DNA from: Cyanobacteria bacterium UBA8803
Lineage (GTDB): Bacteria > Cyanobacteriota > Cyanobacteriia > Cyanobacteriales > Coleofasciculaceae
Assembly: GCA_003505715.1 (NCBI GenBank)
Contig: DNXU01000006.1
Location: 802 to 7,398, forward strand
Direction: 5' to 3'
Length of the DNA: 6,597 nucleotides
Part shown: positions 1 to 6,593 of the stretch, one piece after another
Position numbering within the stretch: position 1 is the stretch's first letter
Layout: the number at the start of each line of letters is the position of its first letter
Program-made: the position numbers and the translations under genes
Notes under the pieces: model-generated
What the model saw: only the letters and a program-made list of their open reading frames with translations
Databases searched by the model: none
What the model was told of the DNA's origin: nothing

Positions 1-21
1 CATCCCTCATCCCTCATCCCT
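1..21. repeat. Heptamer tandem repeat (3 units of CATCCCT), cut by window edge
   Basis: Three perfect head-to-tail copies of CATCCCT start at the first base, so the array probably continues upstream. Read on the minus strand the unit is AGGGATG. This resembles the short tandemly repeated heptamers (STRR) described from filamentous cyanobacteria. It is close to the AGGGAAT/GGGGAAT array found just after the gene, but lies in the opposite orientation. No coding role is visible. Confidence 0.85.
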
Positions 22-38
22 TGGAACAACCCAACTTC

Positions 39-54
39 CATCTAAATCTAGATG
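39..54. repeat. Small inverted repeat in the leader
   Basis: CATCTA (39-44) and TAGATG (49-54) are perfect 6-bp arms around a 4-base centre. No T-tract follows, so it does not look like an intrinsic terminator of an upstream gene. It could be an operator or chance; nothing else supports a function. Confidence 0.3.
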
Positions 55-142
55 TGTAGGGGAGAAAGTGGCATATTCTGATATCGATCTATCTTAGTTG
101 AAAATGGCTCTCCCTCTTTCAATTGGCAACAGTAATTGCCTA

Positions 143-148
143 TATACT
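143..148 (+). promoter_or_regulatory. Candidate -10 element TATACT
   Basis: TATACT is one base away from the TATAAT consensus and lies 45 bases upstream of the start codon. At the 17-bp spacing the -35 position reads CAATTG, which is a poor match. If this is the promoter it would be of the -10-only, activator-dependent kind common in cyanobacteria. TATTCT at 74-79 is an alternative. The start site cannot be decided from sequence alone. Confidence 0.25.
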
Positions 149-182
149 TACTAACCCCAAAACAGCATCTATCTTTAGGTGT

Positions 183-187
183 AAGGA
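183..187 (+). promoter_or_regulatory. Ribosome binding site (AAGGA)
   Basis: AAGGA matches the anti-Shine-Dalgarno core and sits 6 bases before the ATG at 194. This supports that start over any downstream ATG. The next Met codon (residue 58) lies after the membrane anchor, so starting there would remove it. Confidence 0.75.
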
Positions 188-193
188 AAGACC

Positions 194-3100
194 ATGACAA
201 ACGCCTCCGCTCCAGGTAACGCACCAGAACCAAATCCCCCTCAGCAACCACAACCCAACCCTCCTCGGCGTTCCCGCGCACAGCGGTTAGGGATTTTGGC
301 TGGTATCCTTTTGCTGGTGGGACTTACTGGCGGCATTACCTGGACATGGATTTTCATTCAAAGAATGCTGGCACCGATGGTTGAGAAAAGTGTCACTAGA
401 CTACTCAATCGTCCGGTGGAAATGGGACAGGTGGAACGTGTTTACCTCAATGGCTTGCGCTTCGGTGCCTCAAAACTGCCACCAACGCCGACAGACCCCG
501 ACCGAGGTGCGGTAGAGGCGGTGGATGTAGTGTACAATCCCCTGAAACTTTTGTGGAACCGCAAGCTAGAACTTGATGTTACCCTGGTCAATCCAGAGGT
601 TTATATCGAACAGGACCAGGAGGGCAAGTGGGTCGAGCTAGAAATTCAGAAGCTACCGAAAGGGGCAATTGAGATCGAACTGCAAGTGCTGCGAGTGCGG
701 GATGCAGATGTGAAGCTGGTAGGGAGATCGGAGAAGGGAACGGTGCAACCTGCTGTGGTTGCGGTTGTACCTCGGGGGAAGAGCGAATTTTTAGATGATA
801 ACCGACGAATTCGGTTTGATGGAGTTGGTCAGTTAGCTAGTGGGGGCAAGTTTAACCTGAAGGGAGAATACCTCTCTCCCATCGGCCAGACTAAATTGCA
901 ACTGGCTGGACAGAATCTGAGTGCGTTAGAGATTGGTCGCTTGCTCCCCCTGCCGTTGAAATTGCAAGCGGGTAAAGTTGGGGGTAACCTGGAGGTGCAG
1001 ATCCAACGAGAAAAGCCGTTGCAGTTTTTGGGAGTCGCTACCCTAAACCAAGTAACAGCAAGGCTGCCAGCGCTGCCGCAGCCCTTTGCTAAAACTAACG
1101 GTCGCCTGCGCTTTAAAGGCACCCAAGTACGGCTGGAAAAGGTTACTACCCAGTTTGGCCAGATTCCTGCCGAAGCTAATGGAACGTTGGATACCCAGAC
1201 TGAATTTAATCTATTGGCTCGCACCCAACCTGTTGAGGTGAAACAGGTATTGCAGACCTTTAAGATCGATAAGGCACCTGTGGTGATTGCAGGAAAGGTG
1301 CAAGCCGCCCTCAAGATTACCGGGCCGCTAGCGAAACCTGTAGTGACAGGTGAGGCAACTACGGTAGAGACGTTCCGGCAGAAGGTCGCTACCCGAATTG
1401 ACCGAGTGAACTTTCGCGCCATTAGTGCTGGCTTCCAGCTGGATACGGCCCAGGGAACAGCTAGTGGGCCTATCCTGGCGGTTAATAACTTGCGAGCTAT
1501 CCCAACTGTCGGGGGTGTGGTGACGGGACAAGGAGTCATCCAACTGGGTGAAGCGGGAGGCTTGCGCTTTAACTTACAAGCTGATCGCATTCCAGCTGAT
1601 GCGATCGCTAAAACCTATGGTGTCAACCTCCCCGTTGCTATTGGTCCGGTTTCGGCTCGAGGACAGATTTTTGGTCCCTTGAACAATGCTCGCAATCTTC
1701 GCGCCACGGGGTCAGCCACTGCTCCGGTGGCAGGGGGTACTGTGACTGCCACCAATTTACAGTTCCTCAACCGTACTATTTTTGCCCAAGTACAGGCTCA
1801 AAACGTGCGGCTGGAACGGCTAGCTCAGGTGCCGCCGCAGTTTCAAGGCCCGGTGACGGGTCAATTTAATGTAGCGGTTAATTTGGATAATTTTAAGCCC
1901 TCAGAGATTGGCGGCAGTGGTTCGGCAGTTCTTAATTTGGCTGGCGGCACAATTGTTGCCAATAATATCCAGCTTACTCAAGGTCGCTGGCAGGCTGATG
2001 TGGAGTCTAGGGGAGTGCAGCTAGGGCGGTTATTTCCCCAGATTCCGCCGTCACTCCAAGCCCCGGTTAGCGGTAGGTTTGCGCTGTCAGGATCGCTGGA
2101 AAACTTATCTTTGGCAGCAATTCAGGGTCGAGGCAGCGGCAGTATGAATGTAGCGGGCGGGACGGTTGCGGCTAGAGATGCCAAACTGGGTGGCGGTCGT
2201 TGGCAGGCTATTATCCAAGCTGTGGGCGTTCAGTTGGGAAGGTTAGTGCCCCAACTCCCTGCCCAATTGCAGTCTCCTTTTACAGGTACGTTCAATGCGG
2301 CGGGGTCTCTAACCAACTTTTCACCCAAAGCGCTGGAGGTATCGGGGAACGGACTGCTGAATGTGGGGGGAGGTACGGTCAGGGTATCCAACATGCAGCT
2401 AGATGAGGGGCGTTGGCGGGCGAACGTACAGGCCAATGGCGTGCAGTTGGCTGGTTTAGCACCGCAACTGCCGCCCCAATTTGCCGGACAATTGACGGGA
2501 GCGTTTAACCTGTCGGGTAGTTTGGATAACTTGGCACTGGCGGCCATTACTGGGTCGGGTAGCGGTCAGTTGGATGTGGGAGATGGTACGGTGAGGGCTG
2601 CCGACGTGCAGCTGGCTGGTGGTCGCTGGCGGGCGAACCTGCAAACTGATGGGGTAGAGCTAGCCCAGTTAACGCCGCAACTGCCGCCCCAATTCGCCGG
2701 ACGCTTGGCGGGGAGGTTTAACCTGTCGGGTAGTTTGGATAACTTGGCGCTGGCGGCCATTACTGGGTCGGGCAGCGGTCAGTTGAATGTGGGAGATGGT
2801 ACGCTGAGAGCCTCGGACGTACAACTGGCGGCGGGACGCTGGCAGGCGAACCTGCAAGCGGCGAGAGTGCAACTGACTGAGTTATTGCCCCAATTACCCG
2901 CTCAATTTTCCGGGCCGTTTGAGGGCAACTTTGACCTATCGGGAAATCTGGCCCAGTTATCCTTAAATGGGATTGAGGGTAGGGGCAGGGGGAGTTGGAA
3001 TGTGGCAGGGGGAACCCTGACAGCTACTAACGTACAGTTAAATAACGGCAACGTTCAGGCCGTTCTTGAATCTCAAGGTATCGAGTTGGCACGATTGTCT

Positions 3101-6100
3101 GAGACTTTGCGAGGGTCTTTAGATGGCAGGCTTGATGTTACTGGTAGTTTGGCCAGCTTGAATCCGGTGGCAATTGGCCAATCCTGGCGAGCTGAAGGTC
3201 AGCTGAATTTTAGTGAAGGACTTGCCCTAGTTAACCGTCCCCTCAGCACCTCCTTGCGCTGGACGGGAACAGGGGTTGAAATTCAACAGGCTACGGCTTC
3301 AGGTCTATCAGCCAGTGGTTTTGTGGGGGTTAATGTGGCCAAGCTGACGCGGCAGCCAGGGGTAGGGGCAATTACCAATTTTAACCTGGATGTTGCTGCC
3401 GATGACTTGAATTTACAAGAACTATCGGCTTATCTGCCTCGTGCGGCTGATTTAAGAGTGGCGGGTTTAGCGGATTTTGACGGGACGATTAAGGGGACGA
3501 TCGCTGCACCGAACGTTCAAGGCGACTTGCAGCTAGAAAATTTTGCGGTTGATGGTCTGGCGTTTGAACCCGTACTCAGCGGTCAGGTGAGTACAGTACC
3601 GGGCGAACAGCTGCAACTCGACCTTAAGGGAAATAACGATCGCATTGCCCTAGCCCTAAGCCCAGATTACCGACCCGTATCGTTTAATATTCAGCAGGGC
3701 GAGGCGATCGCGACAGGGAGACGGCAAGGGGAACTGCTGGCCATTAATACTCAAAACTTCCCCATCAGCATTATCAAAGAGTTGACTCCCGTACCTGCGG
3801 CGATCGCCACCCAACCGCTGTCGGGAGAGGTGTCCGGCGATCTAGCTGTAAATCTCAACACCTTTGATGTGACGGTGAATCAACTGGCGATTACTGGGCC
3901 AATTTTTAACCCTCGTCGGGGTGATGGGTCTCAACCGGGCAACAATCAATACTTGCTATCGGGTCGAGTGATCCAAACTCGGAACGGGCCGGAATTTCAG
4001 GGGCAACTCGACATCGTGGAGGGACAGCTTGGGGTACTAGTGGCTTTGTGGCAGCTCTTTGACGTGAATCAGGTCAGCCCTAGGTTAAATGCGCCTCTGG
4101 ATGTTGCCCAAGTTGGATTGCCGGAAGCGCCCTTACAAGTTCAACTACGCCGTCTCTCAGAAATCGAAGCCCTCCTAGAAAGGCGGCAAGAGGAACGCGC
4201 CCAAGCTTCTCCCCTGGGGGAACTTTCAGAATTAGACGGCACCTTTACTGGTAGCGTTACCGTTGCAGCTAGCATGGCCTCCGGGATTAATGCTGAGTTC
4301 AATATCAAGGGGGCAGACTGGACGTGGAATACTTTTAAGGCTGACCAAGTAGTTGCTAAAGGTAGCTTCCAAGATGGGGTGCTGACTCTCCTCCCCGTGC
4401 GGGTACAGTCAGAAGATAGCTTGGCGGTTTTCTCCGGGACTATTGGCGGTGACACCCAATCTGGTCAGTTGCGGTTGGAGAACGTCCCCGTCGCCCTCAT
4501 TCAAGAATTCGTTACCTTGCCCCCAGCAGTTGGGTTTGGCGGACAGATTAATGCTACTGCTACCCTCGCTGGCAGTCTGACTAACCCTCAAGCGCGAGGA
4601 GAAGTGACGGTTGTAGACGCTAGCTTGAATCAACAACAAGTTCAAGCCGCCCGAGGCAGCTTCAGTTACAATAATGCTCGCCTCAATTTCTCGGCTGAGA
4701 GTATTCTAGCTGCCGAAGCCGAACCCTTAACAATTGCTGGCAGTGTTCCTTATAAGTTGCCATTGCCCGATGCTGTGGCACCAAAGAGTAACGAACTTAC
4801 CCTCGACATTAACGTTAAAGACAAGGGACTGGCGCTATTGAACATTCTCAGCCGCCAGCAAATTGCCTGGGTGGATGGTACGGGGGATGTGAATGTGAAA
4901 ATTAACGGTATCATCGATCCCGAAAGCCGTCGTCCCCAGGAACTTACAGCCCAAGGTCAAGCTACCGTTAACAATGCCACTATTGAGTCGGTTGCCCTGC
5001 CGGAACCCCTCAAGGAAGTAAATGGGGATATTGAGTTTAATTTTGATCGGATTAATGTTAAAAATCTGAGCGGTACTTATGGTGGGGGTCAAGTTAAGGC
5101 GGTAGGAACGATTCCCATTTCTGACCCTATCCCCCAGCCACAACCCCTGATGGTAGATATTGGAGAATTGGCCCTTAATTTAAAGGGACGTTACACCGGT
5201 TCTGTGAAAGGTAACGTTGTCCTGACAGGCGCTGCCCTTAACCCAACCATTGGCGGTCAAATTGAGTTGTTTAACGGTCGGGTGCCACTGCCCGATCAGG
5301 CGGCTGCTGGGGGTAGCAGTGAAGAATCTTCTGATTCTGGTATTCCGATTGAGTTTAACAACTTACAGATTACTCTGGGTAAAGACATTCAAATTAGAAA
5401 AGCTCCCATCCTGAATTTCTTGGCTAGGGGAATGCTGACGGTAAATGGCTCATTGAGCGATTTGGAACCAAAGGGAGAGATCGATCTGGTGCGGGGTCAG
5501 GTGAATCTGTTTACTACTCAGTTCCGGTTGGCACGGGGTTATGACAATACGGCAATATTTCGCCCCGAACGCGGACTTGACCCAGAATTAGACGTGCGGC
5601 TAATTGCTTCGGTGGCTGAAGCTACCCAACGGCGGTTACCCACGAGTCCTCAGTCTGCTGAGATTCTTGATGCCCCAGAGATTGGTTTTGGTTCAGTGCA
5701 AACAGTTCGGGTGCAGGCGAGGGTAGAAGGCCCAGCCAGCCAGCTAGCCGATCGTTTGGAACTGACTAGCACCCCCGCCCGCAGTGAAGCAGAAATTGTC
5801 GCGCTTTTAGGTGGTGGCTTTGTGGATACTTTAGGTCGGGGAGATAGTACCCTGGGTTTGGCGAACTTAGCTGGGTCAGCACTGTTGGGAAATGTCAGTA
5901 ATACTATTGGCGATGCTTTGGGATTGACGGAGTTTCGCCTGTTCCCCACAATTATTACCAATGACGAACGGCGCACTTCTAGTTTAGGGTTGGCAGCTGA
6001 AGCGGGGATTGATATCAGTCGGAATTTCTCGGTTTCTGTCACCAAGGAGTTGACTACCGATCAGCCTCCTCAGTACAACCTACGCTATCGGTTGAACGAA

Positions 6101-6175
6101 AATGTTCTCTTGCGCGGCGGTACAGATTTTTCTGGGGATAGTCGAGCCGTTATTGAGTATGAGCGGCGGTTTTAA
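194..6175 (+). CDS. tamB: TamB-family (DUF490) translocation and assembly module protein, cyanobacterial Tic236-like
   Basis: This is an intact 1993-residue envelope protein, longer than E. coli TamB (about 1260) and close to plant Tic236 (about 2150). Family members bridge the inner membrane and an Omp85 partner, aiding outer-membrane protein assembly and inter-membrane lipid transfer. Seen here: a Pro-rich cytosolic tail (1-24); basic residues RRSRAQR (25-31) before one hydrophobic helix (32-55), giving a signal anchor with the body in the periplasm; a TamB N-terminal region with NGLRFGASKLPPTPTDPD (86-103), VDVVYNPLKLL and VTLVNPEVYIEQDQEGKW; seven tandem repeats of about 71 residues (505-995); a beta-rich shaft of alternating hydrophobic residues and Gly turns; a charged helix (1317-1338); and the C-terminal DUF490 domain (about 1640-1993). 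That domain contains GSVKGNVVLTG near 1669, a Ser/Glu linker (1703-1716), LTSTPARSEAEIVALLGGG (1857-1875) and the final YERRF. The ATG at 194 has a good ribosome binding site. No frameshift is visible. The family call is firm; the exact cargo is unknown, and no neighbouring gene is in view. Confidence 0.93.
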   Translation: MTNASAPGNAPEPNPPQQPQPNPPRRSRAQRLGILAGILLLVGLTGGITWTWIFIQRMLAPMVEKSVTRLLNRPVEMGQVERVYLNGLRFGASKLPPTPTDPDRGAVEAVDVVYNPLKLLWNRKLELDVTLVNPEVYIEQDQEGKWVELEIQKLPKGAIEIELQVLRVRDADVKLVGRSEKGTVQPAVVAVVPRGKSEFLDDNRRIRFDGVGQLASGGKFNLKGEYLSPIGQTKLQLAGQNLSALEIGRLLPLPLKLQAGKVGGNLEVQIQREKPLQFLGVATLNQVTARLPALPQPFAKTNGRLRFKGTQVRLEKVTTQFGQIPAEANGTLDTQTEFNLLARTQPVEVKQVLQTFKIDKAPVVIAGKVQAALKITGPLAKPVVTGEATTVETFRQKVATRIDRVNFRAISAGFQLDTAQGTASGPILAVNNLRAIPTVGGVVTGQGVIQLGEAGGLRFNLQADRIPADAIAKTYGVNLPVAIGPVSARGQIFGPLNNARNLRATGSATAPVAGGTVTATNLQFLNRTIFAQVQAQNVRLERLAQVPPQFQGPVTGQFNVAVNLDNFKPSEIGGSGSAVLNLAGGTIVANNIQLTQGRWQADVESRGVQLGRLFPQIPPSLQAPVSGRFALSGSLENLSLAAIQGRGSGSMNVAGGTVAARDAKLGGGRWQAIIQAVGVQLGRLVPQLPAQLQSPFTGTFNAAGSLTNFSPKALEVSGNGLLNVGGGTVRVSNMQLDEGRWRANVQANGVQLAGLAPQLPPQFAGQLTGAFNLSGSLDNLALAAITGSGSGQLDVGDGTVRAADVQLAGGRWRANLQTDGVELAQLTPQLPPQFAGRLAGRFNLSGSLDNLALAAITGSGSGQLNVGDGTLRASDVQLAAGRWQANLQAARVQLTELLPQLPAQFSGPFEGNFDLSGNLAQLSLNGIEGRGRGSWNVAGGTLTATNVQLNNGNVQAVLESQGIELARLSETLRGSLDGRLDVTGSLASLNPVAIGQSWRAEGQLNFSEGLALVNRPLSTSLRWTGTGVEIQQATASGLSASGFVGVNVAKLTRQPGVGAITNFNLDVAADDLNLQELSAYLPRAADLRVAGLADFDGTIKGTIAAPNVQGDLQLENFAVDGLAFEPVLSGQVSTVPGEQLQLDLKGNNDRIALALSPDYRPVSFNIQQGEAIATGRRQGELLAINTQNFPISIIKELTPVPAAIATQPLSGEVSGDLAVNLNTFDVTVNQLAITGPIFNPRRGDGSQPGNNQYLLSGRVIQTRNGPEFQGQLDIVEGQLGVLVALWQLFDVNQVSPRLNAPLDVAQVGLPEAPLQVQLRRLSEIEALLERRQEERAQASPLGELSELDGTFTGSVTVAASMASGINAEFNIKGADWTWNTFKADQVVAKGSFQDGVLTLLPVRVQSEDSLAVFSGTIGGDTQSGQLRLENVPVALIQEFVTLPPAVGFGGQINATATLAGSLTNPQARGEVTVVDASLNQQQVQAARGSFSYNNARLNFSAESILAAEAEPLTIAGSVPYKLPLPDAVAPKSNELTLDINVKDKGLALLNILSRQQIAWVDGTGDVNVKINGIIDPESRRPQELTAQGQATVNNATIESVALPEPLKEVNGDIEFNFDRINVKNLSGTYGGGQVKAVGTIPISDPIPQPQPLMVDIGELALNLKGRYTGSVKGNVVLTGAALNPTIGGQIELFNGRVPLPDQAAAGGSSEESSDSGIPIEFNNLQITLGKDIQIRKAPILNFLARGMLTVNGSLSDLEPKGEIDLVRGQVNLFTTQFRLARGYDNTAIFRPERGLDPELDVRLIASVAEATQRRLPTSPQSAEILDAPEIGFGSVQTVRVQARVEGPASQLADRLELTSTPARSEAEIVALLGGGFVDTLGRGDSTLGLANLAGSALLGNVSNTIGDALGLTEFRLFPTIITNDERRTSSLGLAAEAGIDISRNFSVSVTKELTTDQPPQYNLRYRLNENVLLRGGTDFSGDSRAVIEYERRF
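1601..1608. repeat. HIP1 octamer GCGATCGC
   Basis: A perfect copy of the highly iterated palindrome typical of many cyanobacterial genomes. It is read in frame within the gene and supports a cyanobacterial origin. Confidence 0.85.
1706..3178 (+). repeat. Seven in-frame tandem repeats (71-residue, 213-bp unit) within tamB
   Basis: Units by residue: R0 505-574, R1 575-645, R2 646-716, R3 717-787, R4 788-858, R5 859-929, R6 930-995. R1 to R5 are each exactly 71 residues with no indel. Each begins near GSG..LNV.GGT, carries GRW at unit positions 23-25 and PQ(I/L)P(P/A) at 41-45, and ends in G.FNLSGSL-like strands. R0 (70 residues) and R6 (66) lack the GRW, and R6 also lacks the PQLP motif, so they look like capping units. 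By family analogy the repeats should build beta-strand rungs of the periplasmic groove. I compared them by eye at the protein level. R3 and R4 share 52 of 71 residues, and R4 and R5 share 45 of 71. Confidence 0.92.
2462..2857 (+). repeat. Recent 213-bp tandem duplication inside the repeat region
   Basis: The tract 2462-2644 recurs at 2675-2857, exactly 213 bases on. Within it, 2503-2590 and 2716-2803 differ at only three of 88 bases, and the 20 bases from 2462 are repeated unchanged at 2675. In protein terms, 53 of 61 residues agree. The best-matching stretch runs from the PQLP motif of one unit to the RANLQ strand of the next, so the duplication is offset from the unit boundaries chosen above. 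This is the newest copy in the array. Confidence 0.88.
3704..3807. repeat. Two further HIP1 octamers (3704-3711 and 3800-3807)
   Basis: Both are perfect GCGATCGC, 96 bases apart, in coding sequence for the middle of the TamB shaft. Near-matches (CGATCGC) occur around 3499 and 3638, so this kilobase is locally enriched. Confidence 0.85.
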
Positions 6176-6179
6176 ATTT

Positions 6180-6221
6180 AGGGAATGGGGAATGGGGAAT
6201 GGGGAATGGGGAATAGGGAAC
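6180..6221. repeat. Heptamer tandem array (AGGGAAT / GGGGAAT, six units)
   Basis: The order is AGGGAAT, four perfect GGGGAAT copies (6187-6214), then AGGGAAC. The array starts four bases after the stop codon. It is a typical STRR-like heptamer of filamentous cyanobacteria and lies in the opposite orientation to the CATCCCT array upstream of the gene. Confidence 0.9.
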
Positions 6222-6241
6222 ATACCAACTGAGAAAGTTCC

Positions 6242-6256
6242 AATATTTTTAATATT
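6242..6256. repeat. AT-rich palindrome AATATT-TTT-AATATT
   Basis: Perfect 6-bp arms surround three Ts. The arms are also part of a direct repeat, CAATATTT (6241-6248 and 6270-6277). It is too weak in pairing energy to be called a terminator. Confidence 0.4.
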
Positions 6257-6276
6257 AAATAACCACCCCCAATATT

Positions 6277-6349
6277 TGTAGGGGCGGGTTTAGCGACTAA
6301 TATTGTGGGCTCCGCAGATATGTCTTAAATCAAAACCCGCCCTGCGACA
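6277..6349. repeat. 73-bp inverted-repeat element (GGGCGGGTTT arms)
   Basis: The element starts TGTAGGGGCGGGTTT and ends AAACCCGCCCTGCGACA. The core arms GGGCGGGTTT (6282-6291) and AAACCCGCCC (6333-6342) are perfectly complementary over 10 bp, and TGT/ACA ends bound the whole. The centre pairs only imperfectly. This resembles the short hairpin-forming interspersed repeats common in filamentous cyanobacteria. It contains no gene, so any movement would need a transposase supplied from elsewhere. It might also fold in the 3' end of the tamB transcript. Confidence 0.65.
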
Positions 6350-6390
6350 AGTTTTAGTATGATTAATTAACCGGACATGATATAAATCAG

Positions 6391-6440
6391 AAACCGCGAG
6401 AGACCGCCAGAAACGGCCAGAAACGGCCAGAGACCGCCAG
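6391..6440. repeat. 10-bp tandem array (five units, consensus ARACSGCCAG)
   Basis: In register, the units are AAACCGCGAG, AGACCGCCAG, AAACGGCCAG, AAACGGCCAG and AGACCGCCAG. Variation is confined to unit positions 2, 5 and 8. The last unit runs straight into the left arm of the next element. A period of 10 bp is close to one turn of B-DNA, so each unit presents the same face. I do not recognise a named family. Confidence 0.85.
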
Positions 6441-6550
6441 GGAATCAATTCCCTGGCTAATAGCTTAAGTCCGTTAAAACGGACTGGGGAAGAATTTCAA
6501 CCCGTTTTAACGGGTTTTAGCTTTTAGCTTGAAATTTATTTCAAAGCTAA
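6436..6550. repeat. 115-bp four-hairpin element with two-fold symmetry, possible MITE/REP-like repeat
   Basis: It contains four consecutive palindromes. A (6436-6457) has 10-bp arms GCCAGGGAAT/ATTCCCTGGC. B (6468-6485) has arms AGTCCGTT/AACGGACT. B' (6499-6516) has arms AACCCGTT/AACGGGTT. A' (6524-6550) has arms TTAGCTTGAAAT/ATTTCAAAGCTAA with one bulged base. The spacers between A and B and between B' and A' (GCTAATAGCTTA-like) are also inverted copies of each other. The whole therefore reads A-B-centre-B'-A', and each half is 50 bases long. There is no reading frame. It probably belongs to a dispersed non-autonomous family, judged by its architecture, but copy number cannot be seen here. 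Confidence 0.75.
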
Positions 6551-6566
6551 CTTCTGGTTATTTAGC

Positions 6567-6593
6567 GGTGCGTTACGCTAGCGCTAACGCACC
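6567..6593. repeat. Palindromic repeat GGTGCGTTA...TAACGCACC
   Basis: Perfect 9-bp arms (6567-6575 and 6585-6593) flank the near-palindromic centre CGCTAGCGC. It is followed by CTAC at the window edge. On the minus strand it begins GTAGGGTGCGTTAG, a form I recognise as a very frequent interspersed repeat in filamentous cyanobacteria. The repeat may continue past the window. Confidence 0.75.

Noticed and set aside
132..147. Possible NtcA site (GTA...TAC) near the promoter candidate
   Set aside because: The GTA at 132 and TAC at 145 are separated by 10 bases, not the 8 required. At the correct spacing the right half is TAT, so the match is not good enough.
48..281. 77-codon minus-strand frame across the leader and start of tamB
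   Set aside because: It starts inside tamB, has no recognised domain, and covers the ribosome binding site and leader of a certain gene.
829..1590. Long open frame (253 codons) on the minus strand inside tamB
   Set aside because: It lies entirely antisense to a well-supported gene, has a composition rich in Ser, Arg, Pro and Cys with no recognisable domain, and shows no ribosome binding site that I could support. It is a shadow of the coding bias on the other strand.
2230..2872. Several antisense open frames with near-identical starts (MAASAKLSKLPDRLN)
   Set aside because: Their similarity to each other is explained by the 213-bp repeats of tamB being read backwards, not by a real gene family.
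6242..6256. Intrinsic terminator for tamB
   Set aside because: The stem is entirely A-T and is not followed by a T-run, so it would be a very weak terminator.
6391..6550. CRISPR array or riboswitch
   Set aside because: The 10-bp units have no spacers, and the hairpins are not evenly repeated with unique sequence between them. No conserved riboswitch core that I know is visible and no gene follows.
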